Below are positions 1-6,309 of a stretch of 18,092 bases of DNA, piece after piece. The DNA is taken from positions 1-18,092 of the forward strand of contig JAHILT010000077.1 of the NCBI GenBank assembly GCA_018896875.1, in the 5' to 3' direction. The notes beneath the pieces are model-generated. The model had not been told where the DNA came from and searched no databases. It worked only from the letters and a program-made list of their open reading frames with translations. Numbering within the stretch: position 1 is the stretch's first letter; each line of letters starts with the position of its first letter. The position numbers and the translations under genes were made by a program. This DNA is from Patescibacteria group bacterium (lineage in GTDB: Bacteria > Patescibacteriota > Minisyncoccia > UBA6257 > 02-FULL-45-10c).

Positions 1-1341
1 AACATCGTCATGTCTATCCTTAGGAATTAAAGCCAAAATATCATCAATAAAATCTCCATGCGGATCTATAATGGCCACACCCTTACCATTAACAATATCG
101 CTACTGGCCATATTTTTAAGCAACGTAGATTTTCCAGTACCAGTTTGTCCCACAACATAAATATGTCTGCGTCTATCTTCTTCGCTTATAAAAACTTGTT
201 TTTCTTCTTTTCTGAAAACACTTTTTCCTATCAAAACACCATTTTTAGAAAGATTAGACGGCGGCGACATCTCACGAGACTTCAACCATTTAACTCTAGG
301 AATTTCTGTTAAAGATGTTGGAAAATGGAAAATACTTATAAGCTCATCTGTTCCTAGTATCATTGATTGATTATTATCAAATTCACGAAAAATATATTTA
401 AAAATAAAATTACTTTGATTGCGAGGTTTAATAAATTTAAATTCATTACGAAAAGGAGCGCTAAATTGATCAAAGGAACCCATAAAACTATTTAACACTT
501 CTTCTGATCTAGATTGACTTGGAGTTGAAACAACAAGCCTAATATCAACAGAAAACAAGGGTTTAGACAGTTTCTTTTCAACAGCCTTAATAGTTTCTTC
601 GTCAATAACAATTTTTTCTTCCGCTTTTTTTGCTTTATCCGCATCCGATTCAGGATTAAGCGCTAATTTTATATCATTAAAACTTATACCTGCTCCTTCT
701 ACTTTTATGGCATCTTGAATTTTTTTCCCTTTTTTAAGATTCTCCAAAACCCCAAAAAAAGTTTTCTTGAAAGAACTCGGAGCTGGTTTTATTAATATTT
801 GCAAAGAAATTCCTTCTCCTATAGTTTCAATTTTAGAAAGATTACTTAATATTGGCAAAAAAGTATCAACTTGCGCTTCTTCGAAAGTTCTAATTGGTAA
901 TACCGCATTTTGTTTTTGTCTTAAGAAAGCGCCAACAGAAGAACCTTGATTATTAAAAATATTATAATCTTCTATTTCTTCTACTTGCGCGTCCGACCAA
1001 AGACCTTGAATCTGCCTCATTGTAAACTGTATTGAATCACTAGGAACAGCGACATAAAAACCAATTTCTTCTCCAAGATAATTTACGGCTACTTCAAAAG
1101 AAAAAGGAACTTTGAGATTCGCCAAAATGCTTATTAATTGACCTGATAAATTAATTTCTTGCGCCCAATTTTCCTTTTTTTCATTTTCAAATTTCTGGAT
1201 TAATTTAACTTCTAGAACTCTAAGCTTTAATGTATTTAAAAAATACTTATACTTTATTTTTTTAACTAAAATAAAAACGAGCACACTTAAGAGTATTATG
1301 CCAACACCAATAGCGGTAAAAATTAATACCTGATTTTCCAT
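1..1341 (-). CDS. VirD4/TraG-like membrane-anchored ATPase, partial (3' end outside window)
   Basis: The frame is open from the ATG at 1341 to the left edge, giving 447 N-terminal residues with no stop. A single membrane segment lies at about residues 4-27. It is followed by a long cytoplasmic region with low similarity to anything I can name (roughly 28-380). A P-loop then appears, GQTGTGKST at 398-406, with IIDPHGDF at about 424-431. That pairing (Walker A, then a DPHGD-type motif) is typical of VirD4/TraG/HerA-family DNA-pumping ATPases, which in conjugation and type IV secretion couple substrate to a membrane channel. Walker B lies beyond the edge. CPR genomes commonly carry such a protein without a recognisable relaxase, so its substrate is unknown. 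The start overlaps the stop of the upstream gene by one base (TAATG), which implies translational coupling; no SD is visible. The family call is fairly sure. A role in pili, DNA uptake or secretion is inference. Confidence 0.8.
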   Translation of the reverse strand, partial: MENQVLIFTAIGVGIILLSVLVFILVKKIKYKYFLNTLKLRVLEVKLIQKFENEKKENWAQEINLSGQLISILANLKVPFSFEVAVNYLGEEIGFYVAVPSDSIQFTMRQIQGLWSDAQVEEIEDYNIFNNQGSSVGAFLRQKQNAVLPIRTFEEAQVDTFLPILSNLSKIETIGEGISLQILIKPAPSSFKKTFFGVLENLKKGKKIQDAIKVEGAGISFNDIKLALNPESDADKAKKAEEKIVIDEETIKAVEKKLSKPLFSVDIRLVVSTPSQSRSEEVLNSFMGSFDQFSAPFRNEFKFIKPRNQSNFIFKYIFREFDNNQSMILGTDELISIFHFPTSLTEIPRVKWLKSREMSPPSNLSKNGVLIGKSVFRKEEKQVFISEEDRRRHIYVVGQTGTGKSTLLKNMASSDIVNGKGVAIIDPHGDFIDDILALIPKDRHDDV

Positions 1342-1745
1342 TAATTTAATAATTTCCTCTTTTTTAATTCATCGTACAATTTTGAAGTTAAAGCATCATG
1401 AAATGCATCTAAAATAAACGGACCAGATTTTGTGGCTTCTTTGATAGATTTTTCTATTCCTTCATTAAAAGCTAAAGTAATTAATTGTTCTACTTTATTT
1501 TTTATTTCCTTTGACTCATTAATTAAATAATCAGGTAATGTTTTATTTTCATCTAGAGTGGAATCTGATGATTGAATATTGGTTTTCGCCCGAACAACAG
1601 AATCTCCAATCTTAGTTTTTAAAAAATCCTTAACTTCAGTTTCGCTAGAAACTTCAACATTGCTTTCTGCTTGACGCTCTTTTATTTCTTGAGAAAGACC
1701 TTGTATGTCTTTTTCTATGGGAGCTTGTTCAAAATTTATATTCAT
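1341..1745 (-). CDS. Conserved hypothetical acidic protein coupled to the VirD4-like ATPase
   Basis: This 134-aa protein has no signal peptide or membrane segment. The N-terminal half (1-70) is polar, rich in Glu, Ser and Lys, and probably flexible. The C-terminal half (about 70-134) is predicted helical and contains LPDYLINES and PFILDAFHDALTSKLYDEL stretches. From memory, the C-terminal pattern resembles small hypothetical proteins that sit directly before VirD4-like ATPases in Parcubacteria; I cannot name a domain. The stop codon overlaps the ATPase start by one base, so the two are probably made in fixed ratio and may interact. The ATG at 1745 is the only sensible start. No SD is seen (upstream is ATTTAGAAATAT). 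A minus-strand promoter at 1804-1832 would give a leader of about 50 nt. An adaptor or assembly-partner role is inference from coupling alone. Confidence 0.75.
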   Translation of the reverse strand: MNINFEQAPIEKDIQGLSQEIKERQAESNVEVSSETEVKDFLKTKIGDSVVRAKTNIQSSDSTLDENKTLPDYLINESKEIKNKVEQLITLAFNEGIEKSIKEATKSGPFILDAFHDALTSKLYDELKKRKLLN

Positions 1746-1803
1746 ATATTTCTAAATTATATTGATAATTTAAAATTCTAATTAATACACTAATACAATA
1801 TTA

Positions 1804-1832
1804 ATTATAGCGTTGTTCGCCATGCTTTACAA
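1804..1832 (-). promoter_or_regulatory. Sigma70-like promoter for the 134-aa / VirD4-like pair
   Basis: Read on the minus strand there is TTGTAA (1832-1827), a 17-base spacer and a perfect TATAAT (1809-1804). The predicted start of transcription is near 1797, leaving about 50 nt before the ATG at 1745. A second TATAAT (1761-1756) is closer to the gene but lacks a good -35. The spacer is the only GC-richer patch in this intergenic stretch. Confidence 0.55.
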
Positions 1833-1843
1833 TTTAAAAAAAT

Positions 1844-1872
1844 TTGATAATTAGTAGATAATAAGATATAAT
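1844..1872 (+). promoter_or_regulatory. Sigma70-like promoter for the 44-aa membrane protein
   Basis: TTGATA (1844-1849), a 17-base spacer and a perfect TATAAT (1867-1872) give one of the best promoter matches in the window. The -35 lies only 11 bases from the -35 of the divergent minus-strand promoter, so the two could compete or share a regulator. The expected leader is about 40 nt and carries a strong SD. Confidence 0.65.
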
Positions 1873-1917
1873 TTATTTAGTTATATTTTGAAAATTTAAG
1901 TCAAATAGGAGGATTTT

Positions 1918-2052
1918 ATGAATACTACGAAAGATAAAAATACCGATAATAAATCTCAAACAAAACGAAGAAGGATTAGAAAAAGAAATCCTCTTGTCCT
2001 AATAGATTTAGTATTAATCATAATACTTATAGTCACATTAGTATGGTACTAA
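1918..2052 (+). CDS. 44-aa basic single-TM mini-protein, unknown function
   Basis: This short gene encodes 44 residues. The N-terminal half is polar and highly basic, with KRRRIRKR at about 17-24. It is followed by a hydrophobic helix, about residues 26-44 (PLVLIDLVLIIILIVTLVWY), that ends at the C-terminus. The basic stretch before the helix predicts a cytoplasmic N-terminus by the positive-inside rule. A perfect AGGAGG (1907-1912) sits 5 bases before the ATG. The gene has its own consensus promoter and an intrinsic terminator 10 bases after its TAA, so it is a complete one-gene transcription unit. I recognise no family. Given the polybasic face it could bind membrane phospholipid, RNA or another membrane protein, but that is speculation. 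That it is a real gene is well supported by signals on both sides. Confidence 0.75.
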   Translation: MNTTKDKNTDNKSQTKRRRIRKRNPLVLIDLVLIIILIVTLVWY

Positions 2053-2061
2053 TAAATCTTT

Positions 2062-2090
2062 AAACGCCCCATTAAATTGGGGCGTTTTTT
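2062..2090 (+). terminator. Intrinsic terminator after the 44-aa gene
   Basis: The 9-bp stem AAACGCCCC / GGGGCGTTT (2062-2070 with 2079-2087) has an 8-base loop and is followed by a run of T. It lies between convergent genes. On the minus strand it follows the ychF stop, but there the downstream T-run is weak, so it acts mainly on the plus strand. Confidence 0.9.
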
Positions 2091-2096
2091 AAATAT

Positions 2097-3095
2097 TTAT
2101 CCATGCTTAACTTCTATGACATCTCCGTCATTTACCACATACTCTTTTCCTTCGGAGCGGATCCAGCCTTTTTGTTTTGCCTTAGACCAACTTCCCGCTT
2201 CTAATAATTTAGACCAATTAATTGTTTCGGCTCTAATAAAACTTTTTTCAAAATCAGTATGAATAGTCCCCGATGCCTGCGGAGCTTTTTCGTCTTTTAC
2301 AATCGTCCATGCTCTAGTTTCGTCTTCTCCTGTGGTAAAGAAACTTATTAAATTCAAAATAGAATAAGATTTTTTAATTAACTCGCCTAAATCTTTTTGC
2401 TCTGATAAATCTCTAATAATATAATCTGCTCCTAATTCTTTTATTTTTCCTATAAGTTCTTCTGAAACATCTTCTTGCTTTCCATTTAATAAATAAATTT
2501 GAGGCTTAGAAGTTAAAAGTTGAAGCTTGTTTATAATCGGCTCGTCTTTCATATCAACCAAAAGATCCCCTTTCAAAATCTTCTCTTTAGCTATTTTTAA
2601 AATTTCTAAATCTTTAGCTGATTCTTTATTTCCACTTCGTGCTTCTGCCTCTAAAGTTTTCATAACTTTTTCTACTGTGTCTAAATCTTTAAAAGACAAC
2701 TCGGCATTAATTATTTCCATGTCTCTGATAGGGTCAATTGAATTTTCAACATGAACAATTTCTGAAGATTCAAAACATCTTAAAACTTCAACAACAGCAT
2801 TAGTCTCACGAATATGACTCAAAAATTTGTTACCTAATCCTTCTCCTTTATTAGCCCCCCTAACTAATCCTGCAATATCATAAAACTCCACAATGGCTGG
2901 AATTTTTTTAGCTGACTTACTCATTTCATCAAGCTTGTCCAATCTTTCGTCAGGAACAGAAACAATGCCAATATTAGGATCAATAGTGCAAAAAGGATAA
3001 TTAGCAATATTTACTGAATTTTTAGTAACTGCTCCGAATAATGTTGATTTACCAACATTAGGAAGACCAATAATTCCTAAAGATAATTTATTCAT
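2097..3095 (-). CDS. ychF: YchF/OLA1-family P-loop NTPase
   Basis: This is a TRAFAC-class ribosome-associated NTPase of the Obg/YchF group, which in studied members prefers ATP and affects translation and stress responses. Using the ATG at 3095 gives 332 residues beginning MNKLSLGIIG, the normal family start. An in-frame ATG at 3104 would add only MCG from inside a repeat. Walker A is GLPNVGKST (10-18); EPN/VPD-like DPNIGIVSVPDERL follows; switch II is DIAGLVRGANKGEG. A central helical region comes next. The C-terminal TGS domain includes TGEDETRAWTI and ends EGKEYVVNDGDVIEV. The G4 position reads LLNGKQED rather than NKxD, in keeping with non-GTP specificity but also unlike the usual NxxE. 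The protein is somewhat shorter than the roughly 363 aa typical of bacteria. No SD is present; the start codon lies in an inverted repeat. Confidence 0.95.
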   Translation of the reverse strand: MNKLSLGIIGLPNVGKSTLFGAVTKNSVNIANYPFCTIDPNIGIVSVPDERLDKLDEMSKSAKKIPAIVEFYDIAGLVRGANKGEGLGNKFLSHIRETNAVVEVLRCFESSEIVHVENSIDPIRDMEIINAELSFKDLDTVEKVMKTLEAEARSGNKESAKDLEILKIAKEKILKGDLLVDMKDEPIINKLQLLTSKPQIYLLNGKQEDVSEELIGKIKELGADYIIRDLSEQKDLGELIKKSYSILNLISFFTTGEDETRAWTIVKDEKAPQASGTIHTDFEKSFIRAETINWSKLLEAGSWSKAKQKGWIRSEGKEYVVNDGDVIEVKHG

Positions 3096-3194
3096 CCCAC
3101 ACATAACAAAAATTTTATCTTGTGTTTAATTTTTGTTTTTTAATTAATATTTATCCCCTCACATAAACTATACAATCTTTATTATGTGTGGGAT
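3094..3194 (-). repeat. Inverted-repeat leader of ychF enclosing its start codon
   Basis: ATCCCACACATAA at 3094-3106 is the exact reverse complement of TTATGTGTGGGAT at 3182-3194 (13 bp, 75-nt loop). The first two bases of the ychF ATG (3095-3094) fall in the stem. A third, imperfect copy at 3153-3166 has the same orientation as the start-codon copy and could pair with the distal copy instead, with a 15-nt loop. In the transcript the two pairings are mutually exclusive: one buries the start codon, the other frees it. The repeats are seen directly; a switch function is inference. Confidence 0.55.
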
Positions 3195-3198
3195 TCAT

Positions 3199-3226
3199 AA
3201 TATATAAAGTTTAATTTAAAAAACAA
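3199..3226 (-). promoter_or_regulatory. Candidate promoter for ychF
   Basis: On the minus strand TTGTTT (3226-3221), a 16-base spacer and TATATT (3204-3199) lie just upstream of the distal repeat copy. Transcription would start near 3192, so the RNA would begin almost exactly with the distal copy (3194-3182) and carry the whole inverted-repeat leader, about 100 nt long. Confidence 0.4.
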
Positions 3227-3257
3227 CTAATTGAAAGCTTTAATGTTGATAGATTAC

Positions 3258-3809
3258 TTATTTGTTTCTCTTCTTTTCGTCAAGAATAAACCTATATCTC
3301 TTATTCGCCCAAATTTTACCTGCATAATTAACGCCCACTCGTGGAATACTTTTAATTTTTAACTTATTTTTTTTATCAGAAGTTTCAATCCATAATTTTG
3401 TTTTTTTGTTGTCCCTGAGCGGGCAAGCTAATTTTCCATTAAATTTTTTATCAATTTTTAAAAATTTTGTAAGACGCGCTGGACCACTTACCTCCTCCGC
3501 TCCTCTAATTAAAACTGCTGCTGGATAATTCTTGGGTCCAGTTACGATATTAAGCATCCAATGCATGCCATAAGTAAGATAAACATACCAATAGCCACCT
3601 TCTTCAAACATAATTTTATTTCTTTCGGTTTTGCCACAATAAGCATGAGAGGCCTTATCCTCAAAACCATCGTAAGCTTCAACCTCAGTAATTATATATT
3701 TTTTTATCTTCCCTTTGTGTTGTCTGACTAAAAAATTACCTAGTAATTTTTTAGCAATGATTATTGTATTTTTAGATTTAAAAAAATCTTTTTTTAAAAT
3801 ATTGTTCAT
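3258..3809 (-). CDS. mpg: 3-methyladenine DNA glycosylase (AAG/MPG family)
   Basis: This monofunctional glycosylase removes alkylated and deaminated purines (3-methyladenine, hypoxanthine) and starts base-excision repair. The 183-aa protein from the ATG at 3809 covers the whole family. Matching the human enzyme by motif spacing: TEVEAY (41-46) holds the catalytic Glu (E44, human E125) and stacking Tyr (Y46, human Y127); H55 in DKASHAY matches H136; Y80 in YVYLTYGM matches the intercalating Y162. GPARLTKFL (109-117) and the C-terminal IPRVGVNYAGKIWANKRYRF block are also family hallmarks. A TTG five codons upstream would extend the frame through the repeat copy and is unlikely. No SD is present. 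The start codon sits at the end of a GTTATGTGGGGGGATG repeat, shared in type with ychF. All key residues are present, so it is probably active. Confidence 0.95.
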   Translation of the reverse strand: MNNILKKDFFKSKNTIIIAKKLLGNFLVRQHKGKIKKYIITEVEAYDGFEDKASHAYCGKTERNKIMFEEGGYWYVYLTYGMHWMLNIVTGPKNYPAAVLIRGAEEVSGPARLTKFLKIDKKFNGKLACPLRDNKKTKLWIETSDKKNKLKIKSIPRVGVNYAGKIWANKRYRFILDEKKRNK

Positions 3810-3941
3810 CCCCCCACATAACAAAGACCCAAAAGCTAAGCTTTCGTGATCAATATTGTTAAATTATTTTTTTGCGACTTATTCATTAATTTTATAGCAT
3901 TTAAATATTTATATATTATCAGTCTTAGTTATGTGGGGGAT
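3808..3941 (-). repeat. Inverted-repeat leader of mpg enclosing its start codon
   Basis: ATCCCCCCACATAAC (3808-3822) pairs with GTTATGTGGGGGAT (3928-3941): 12 bp perfect, or 14 with one bulged C in the C-run, with a loop of about 105 nt. The proximal arm carries the mpg ATG (3809). The core GTTATGTG-GGGAT is the same as in the ychF leader. The loop between the arms (3823-3927) is AT-rich and I see no gene in it. The repeat is direct observation; its role is unknown. Confidence 0.55.
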
Positions 3942-3962
3942 TCATTTATTTTTTTACCCCCG

Positions 3963-4001
3963 CACCTAATTAATCCCGAGATATAAAAAATTAATTAGGT
4001 G
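3963..4001. repeat. Hairpin at the 3' end of the 118-aa gene
   Basis: CACCTAATTAA (3963-3973) and TTAATTAGGTG (3991-4001) form an 11-bp perfect stem with a 17-nt loop, extendable by 3 GC pairs after one mismatch. The right arm contains the stop codon and last codons of the 118-aa gene. On the minus strand the hairpin is followed by A-rich, not U-rich, sequence, so it is not a canonical intrinsic terminator. It may protect the 3' end or end transcription in another way. Confidence 0.45.
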
Positions 4002-4347
4002 AGGGTGTGTATTTTAATTCTTCTAAAATATCATCCGGTATAGGAATTTCTTTATTGAGACTTATTCCAGGATAACGCCAAGTAGAAATAATTCTCACTT
4101 TCTCGCCATTAATTTTATCTTTTATTTTAAAATACATTACCCAAATTTCCTCCTTTTTCTTTCTGCGGTCATTTCTTTTCATAACAGCGATTGTATCAGG
4201 AGCAATGCCGTCTTCTATTCTGTCGTGATTTTTAATTATACTTTTAATTTTAGATTCTGAAATAAAATATTGAATCATTTTTGATTTTGAATGATCCGTC
4301 CAAGCATAATATTTATCATTTTTTGGAAATCTAATAAAACCGATCAT
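3991..4347 (-). CDS. 118-aa conserved hypothetical, possibly DUF4258-like
   Basis: This is a small soluble basic protein with no membrane segment. It opens with YYAWTDHSKSKMIQYFISESKIKSIIKNHDRIEDGIAPDT (about 13-52): a short helix-turn then an ISESKIKSIIKN helix. A strand-rich part follows (IWVMYFKIKD, 68-77; VRIISTWRYPG, 85-94) and then a Pro-rich tail. The pattern of an N-terminal His/Ser helix followed by strands ending in a Trp-Arg loop recalls the DUF4258/BrnT (RelE-like fold) group, but I am not certain. No antitoxin-like partner lies next to it, so a toxin-antitoxin role is not supported. The start lies 40 nt from the divergent glycosyltransferase gene. TGATATAAT at 4380-4372 is a good extended -10, giving a leader of about 17 nt with no SD. 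Confidence 0.65.
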   Translation of the reverse strand: MIGFIRFPKNDKYYAWTDHSKSKMIQYFISESKIKSIIKNHDRIEDGIAPDTIAVMKRNDRRKKKEEIWVMYFKIKDKINGEKVRIISTWRYPGISLNKEIPIPDDILEELKYTPSPN

Positions 4348-4352
4348 TTGAT

Positions 4353-4380
4353 TATAATTTAATTCAACTTTATTATATCA
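4353..4380. promoter_or_regulatory. Divergent -10 elements between the 118-aa gene and GT39 gene
   Basis: Only 40 bp separate the two start codons. Minus strand: TGATATAAT (4380-4372) is an extended -10, with a start site near 4364. Plus strand: TATAAT (4353-4358) lies 29 nt before the glycosyltransferase ATG, and TATTAT (4371-4376) lies even closer. No good -35 is visible for either direction. Neither gene has an SD. Confidence 0.4.
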
Positions 4381-4387
4381 TTACAAT

Positions 4388-6295
4388 ATGACAAAGCTAC
4401 GATATTATATCCCAAAAATAATTCTTTTGCTGATTATGATTTCAGCTTTTCTATTGATGATAGGTCCAGCCAAACAAGATTCCGCGATAATGGACGAACC
4501 TGTTCATATTTCTGCCGGCTATTCATATATAAAATTTTTAGATTATAGACTTAATCCAGAACATCCTCCTTTGATAAAAGCTCTTTCTGCTATTCCTCTT
4601 TTATTCCAATCTTTTAACCAACAAATCAACTTCCCCTTAGATAGCGATTCATGGAAAAATCAAGTTAATGGACAATGGGGAGTCGGAAATCAATTCTTGT
4701 ACAATTCTGATAATGATGCCGATAAAATAATTTTTTATAGCAGAATAATACCGATGCTGTTGATGCTCATATTGATTGGATTTACTTATTTCTGGGCAAA
4801 TAAATTAATGGGAAAATGGTGGGCACTTATTCCCGCAATGCTTATAGCTTTTTCTCCAAATTTTTTGGCCCATGGACATTATGTCACAACAGACATTGGA
4901 GCAACGTTAGGTTTTTTAACCACTAGTTATTTCTTTTTGAAATCAATTTATAAACCCACTAGGAAAAATATAATAATAGCCGGAATTATTTTAGGTTTAG
5001 CTTTATTATCAAAATTCTCTGTTGTTTTGTTATTGCCACTTTTTGCATTAATTACTGCAATAGTCTTTTTAGAAAAAATTATTAAAGAATTCAACAACCC
5101 TATTGTAGAAAGTAAATTAAAAAAAATATTTAAATATTTCATTTATGATTTTGGGCGTTTATTTTTAATATTCTTAATTGGAATATTAATAGTCTATTCT
5201 TTTTATTTTGCTTTCACCTTAAATTATCCTATAGAAAAACAATACTCTGATACAGGAATTATTTTACAATCTCTTGATAACAGATATATAGCTGATTCTG
5301 TTATAGCTATGTCAAAAAATGAGATTTTTCGTCCATTCAGCCAATATATCCTCGGACTACTTATGACTATTCAAAGATCAACTAGTGACAACATAAATTA
5401 TTTCCTTGGACAAATTTCTAAAACAGGAAATTGGAACTATTTTCCTATCGTCTTCTTAATGAAAGAAACACTGTCTTCAATAATAATAATATTTTTAGCA
5501 ATCATTTTAAGTTTTTATGGAATCTTAAAAACTTCTTTTAAGGGATTAAAGGCAATTAAAGATGAATTTTTAGAGTATTTCGCGACTAATTTTTCAGAAT
5601 TATGTATGTTAATTTTCATCATAATTTATTGGTTATGTAGTATGTATAGTTCTTTAAATATTGGTATTAGACATATTTTTCCAACTATTCCATTTATATA
5701 TATACTTTCAATTCAAGCAATTAAAAAATGGTTTTATATAGCTCCTGAAAATATCGCCAACGGATTAGCAGAAAAATTTTCAAACGCCATAAAAAAAATT
5801 TTTAACCTAATTGTAAAATTTTCATTTTTATCAATTCTTTTAATTTGGCTTGTAATAGGAACCATGCTGTCTCATCCTTATTATCTTTCGAAATTCAACG
5901 AAGGTTTTGGCGGTACATACGATGGCTATAAGTACGTAGTAGACTCCAATTTTGATTGGGGACAAGATCTAAAAAGACTAAAAAACTGGATGAACGACTT
6001 CTCTATCAACCAAAATGGACAAATAGAAAGTATTGCAATAGATTATTTTGGTGGAGGAGATCCAAATTATTATCTTGGAGAAAAAGCAATAAAATGGAAT
6101 TCGGCGGATGGGAATCCCATTGAAAACGATATTGAATGGATAGCTATTTCTGTAAATAATATTCAAAATGCCATAACTAAAATAAACCAAAATTTTGACC
6201 ATCGTCCTCAAGACGAATATTTATGGCTTAAAAATCCCCTTTCTCCAGATTATAAAGTTGGAACTTCAATATTTATTTATAAACTTAACAACTAA
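4388..6295 (+). CDS. GT39-family (PMT/ArnT-like) multi-pass membrane glycosyltransferase
   Basis: This 635-aa integral membrane protein has a GT-C fold pattern. A first membrane segment (about 9-27) is followed by an extracytoplasmic loop holding the catalytic-type acidic pair D36-E37 (SAIMDEPVHI) and NPEHPP (56-61). Both are typical of the PMT_2/GT39 group, which uses polyprenyl-phosphate sugars to modify proteins or lipids outside the membrane. Many more hydrophobic segments follow (about 118-215, 250-275, 355-380, 400-440, 475-500). A soluble C-terminal domain of about 130 residues contains DSNFDWGQDLKRLKNW near 517-532. The acceptor is unknown. A GT2 enzyme of the dolichyl-phosphate glucose synthase type at 11917-12660 could supply the lipid-linked donor, but this is inference. 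There is no SD. The gene converges with ftsQ with only 14 nt between stops and no terminator. Confidence 0.85.
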   Translation: MTKLRYYIPKIILLLIMISAFLLMIGPAKQDSAIMDEPVHISAGYSYIKFLDYRLNPEHPPLIKALSAIPLLFQSFNQQINFPLDSDSWKNQVNGQWGVGNQFLYNSDNDADKIIFYSRIIPMLLMLILIGFTYFWANKLMGKWWALIPAMLIAFSPNFLAHGHYVTTDIGATLGFLTTSYFFLKSIYKPTRKNIIIAGIILGLALLSKFSVVLLLPLFALITAIVFLEKIIKEFNNPIVESKLKKIFKYFIYDFGRLFLIFLIGILIVYSFYFAFTLNYPIEKQYSDTGIILQSLDNRYIADSVIAMSKNEIFRPFSQYILGLLMTIQRSTSDNINYFLGQISKTGNWNYFPIVFLMKETLSSIIIIFLAIILSFYGILKTSFKGLKAIKDEFLEYFATNFSELCMLIFIIIYWLCSMYSSLNIGIRHIFPTIPFIYILSIQAIKKWFYIAPENIANGLAEKFSNAIKKIFNLIVKFSFLSILLIWLVIGTMLSHPYYLSKFNEGFGGTYDGYKYVVDSNFDWGQDLKRLKNWMNDFSINQNGQIESIAIDYFGGGDPNYYLGEKAIKWNSADGNPIENDIEWIAISVNNIQNAITKINQNFDHRPQDEYLWLKNPLSPDYKVGTSIFIYKLNN

Positions 6296-6309
6296 AAATT
6301 AAAATGTTG

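Noticed and set aside
58..949. Plus-strand open frames at 58-312 and 767-949
   Set aside because: The minus strand here is an uninterrupted 447-codon frame with a clear P-loop; the plus frames have no SD and no recognisable features.
3096..3104. Upstream ATG for ychF adding MCG, and the similar TTG start for mpg
   Set aside because: Both lie in the repeat copies, and the family alignments begin at the downstream ATG. I kept the repeat as a regulatory candidate.
3094..3941. CRISPR array from the repeated ATCCC...CACATAA units
   Set aside because: The units are only 13-15 bp, in both orientations, with irregular spacing and no cas genes.
3991..4347. Toxin-antitoxin module
   Set aside because: No adjacent small antitoxin-like gene exists: one neighbour is a large membrane glycosyltransferase, the other a DNA glycosylase.
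4948..5142. Open frames opposite or overlapping real genes (for example here, and at 2527-2754, 5978-6211, 9576-9827, 16003-16230)
   Set aside because: They lie antisense inside well-identified genes, have no start signals and encode low-complexity products. They are shadows.
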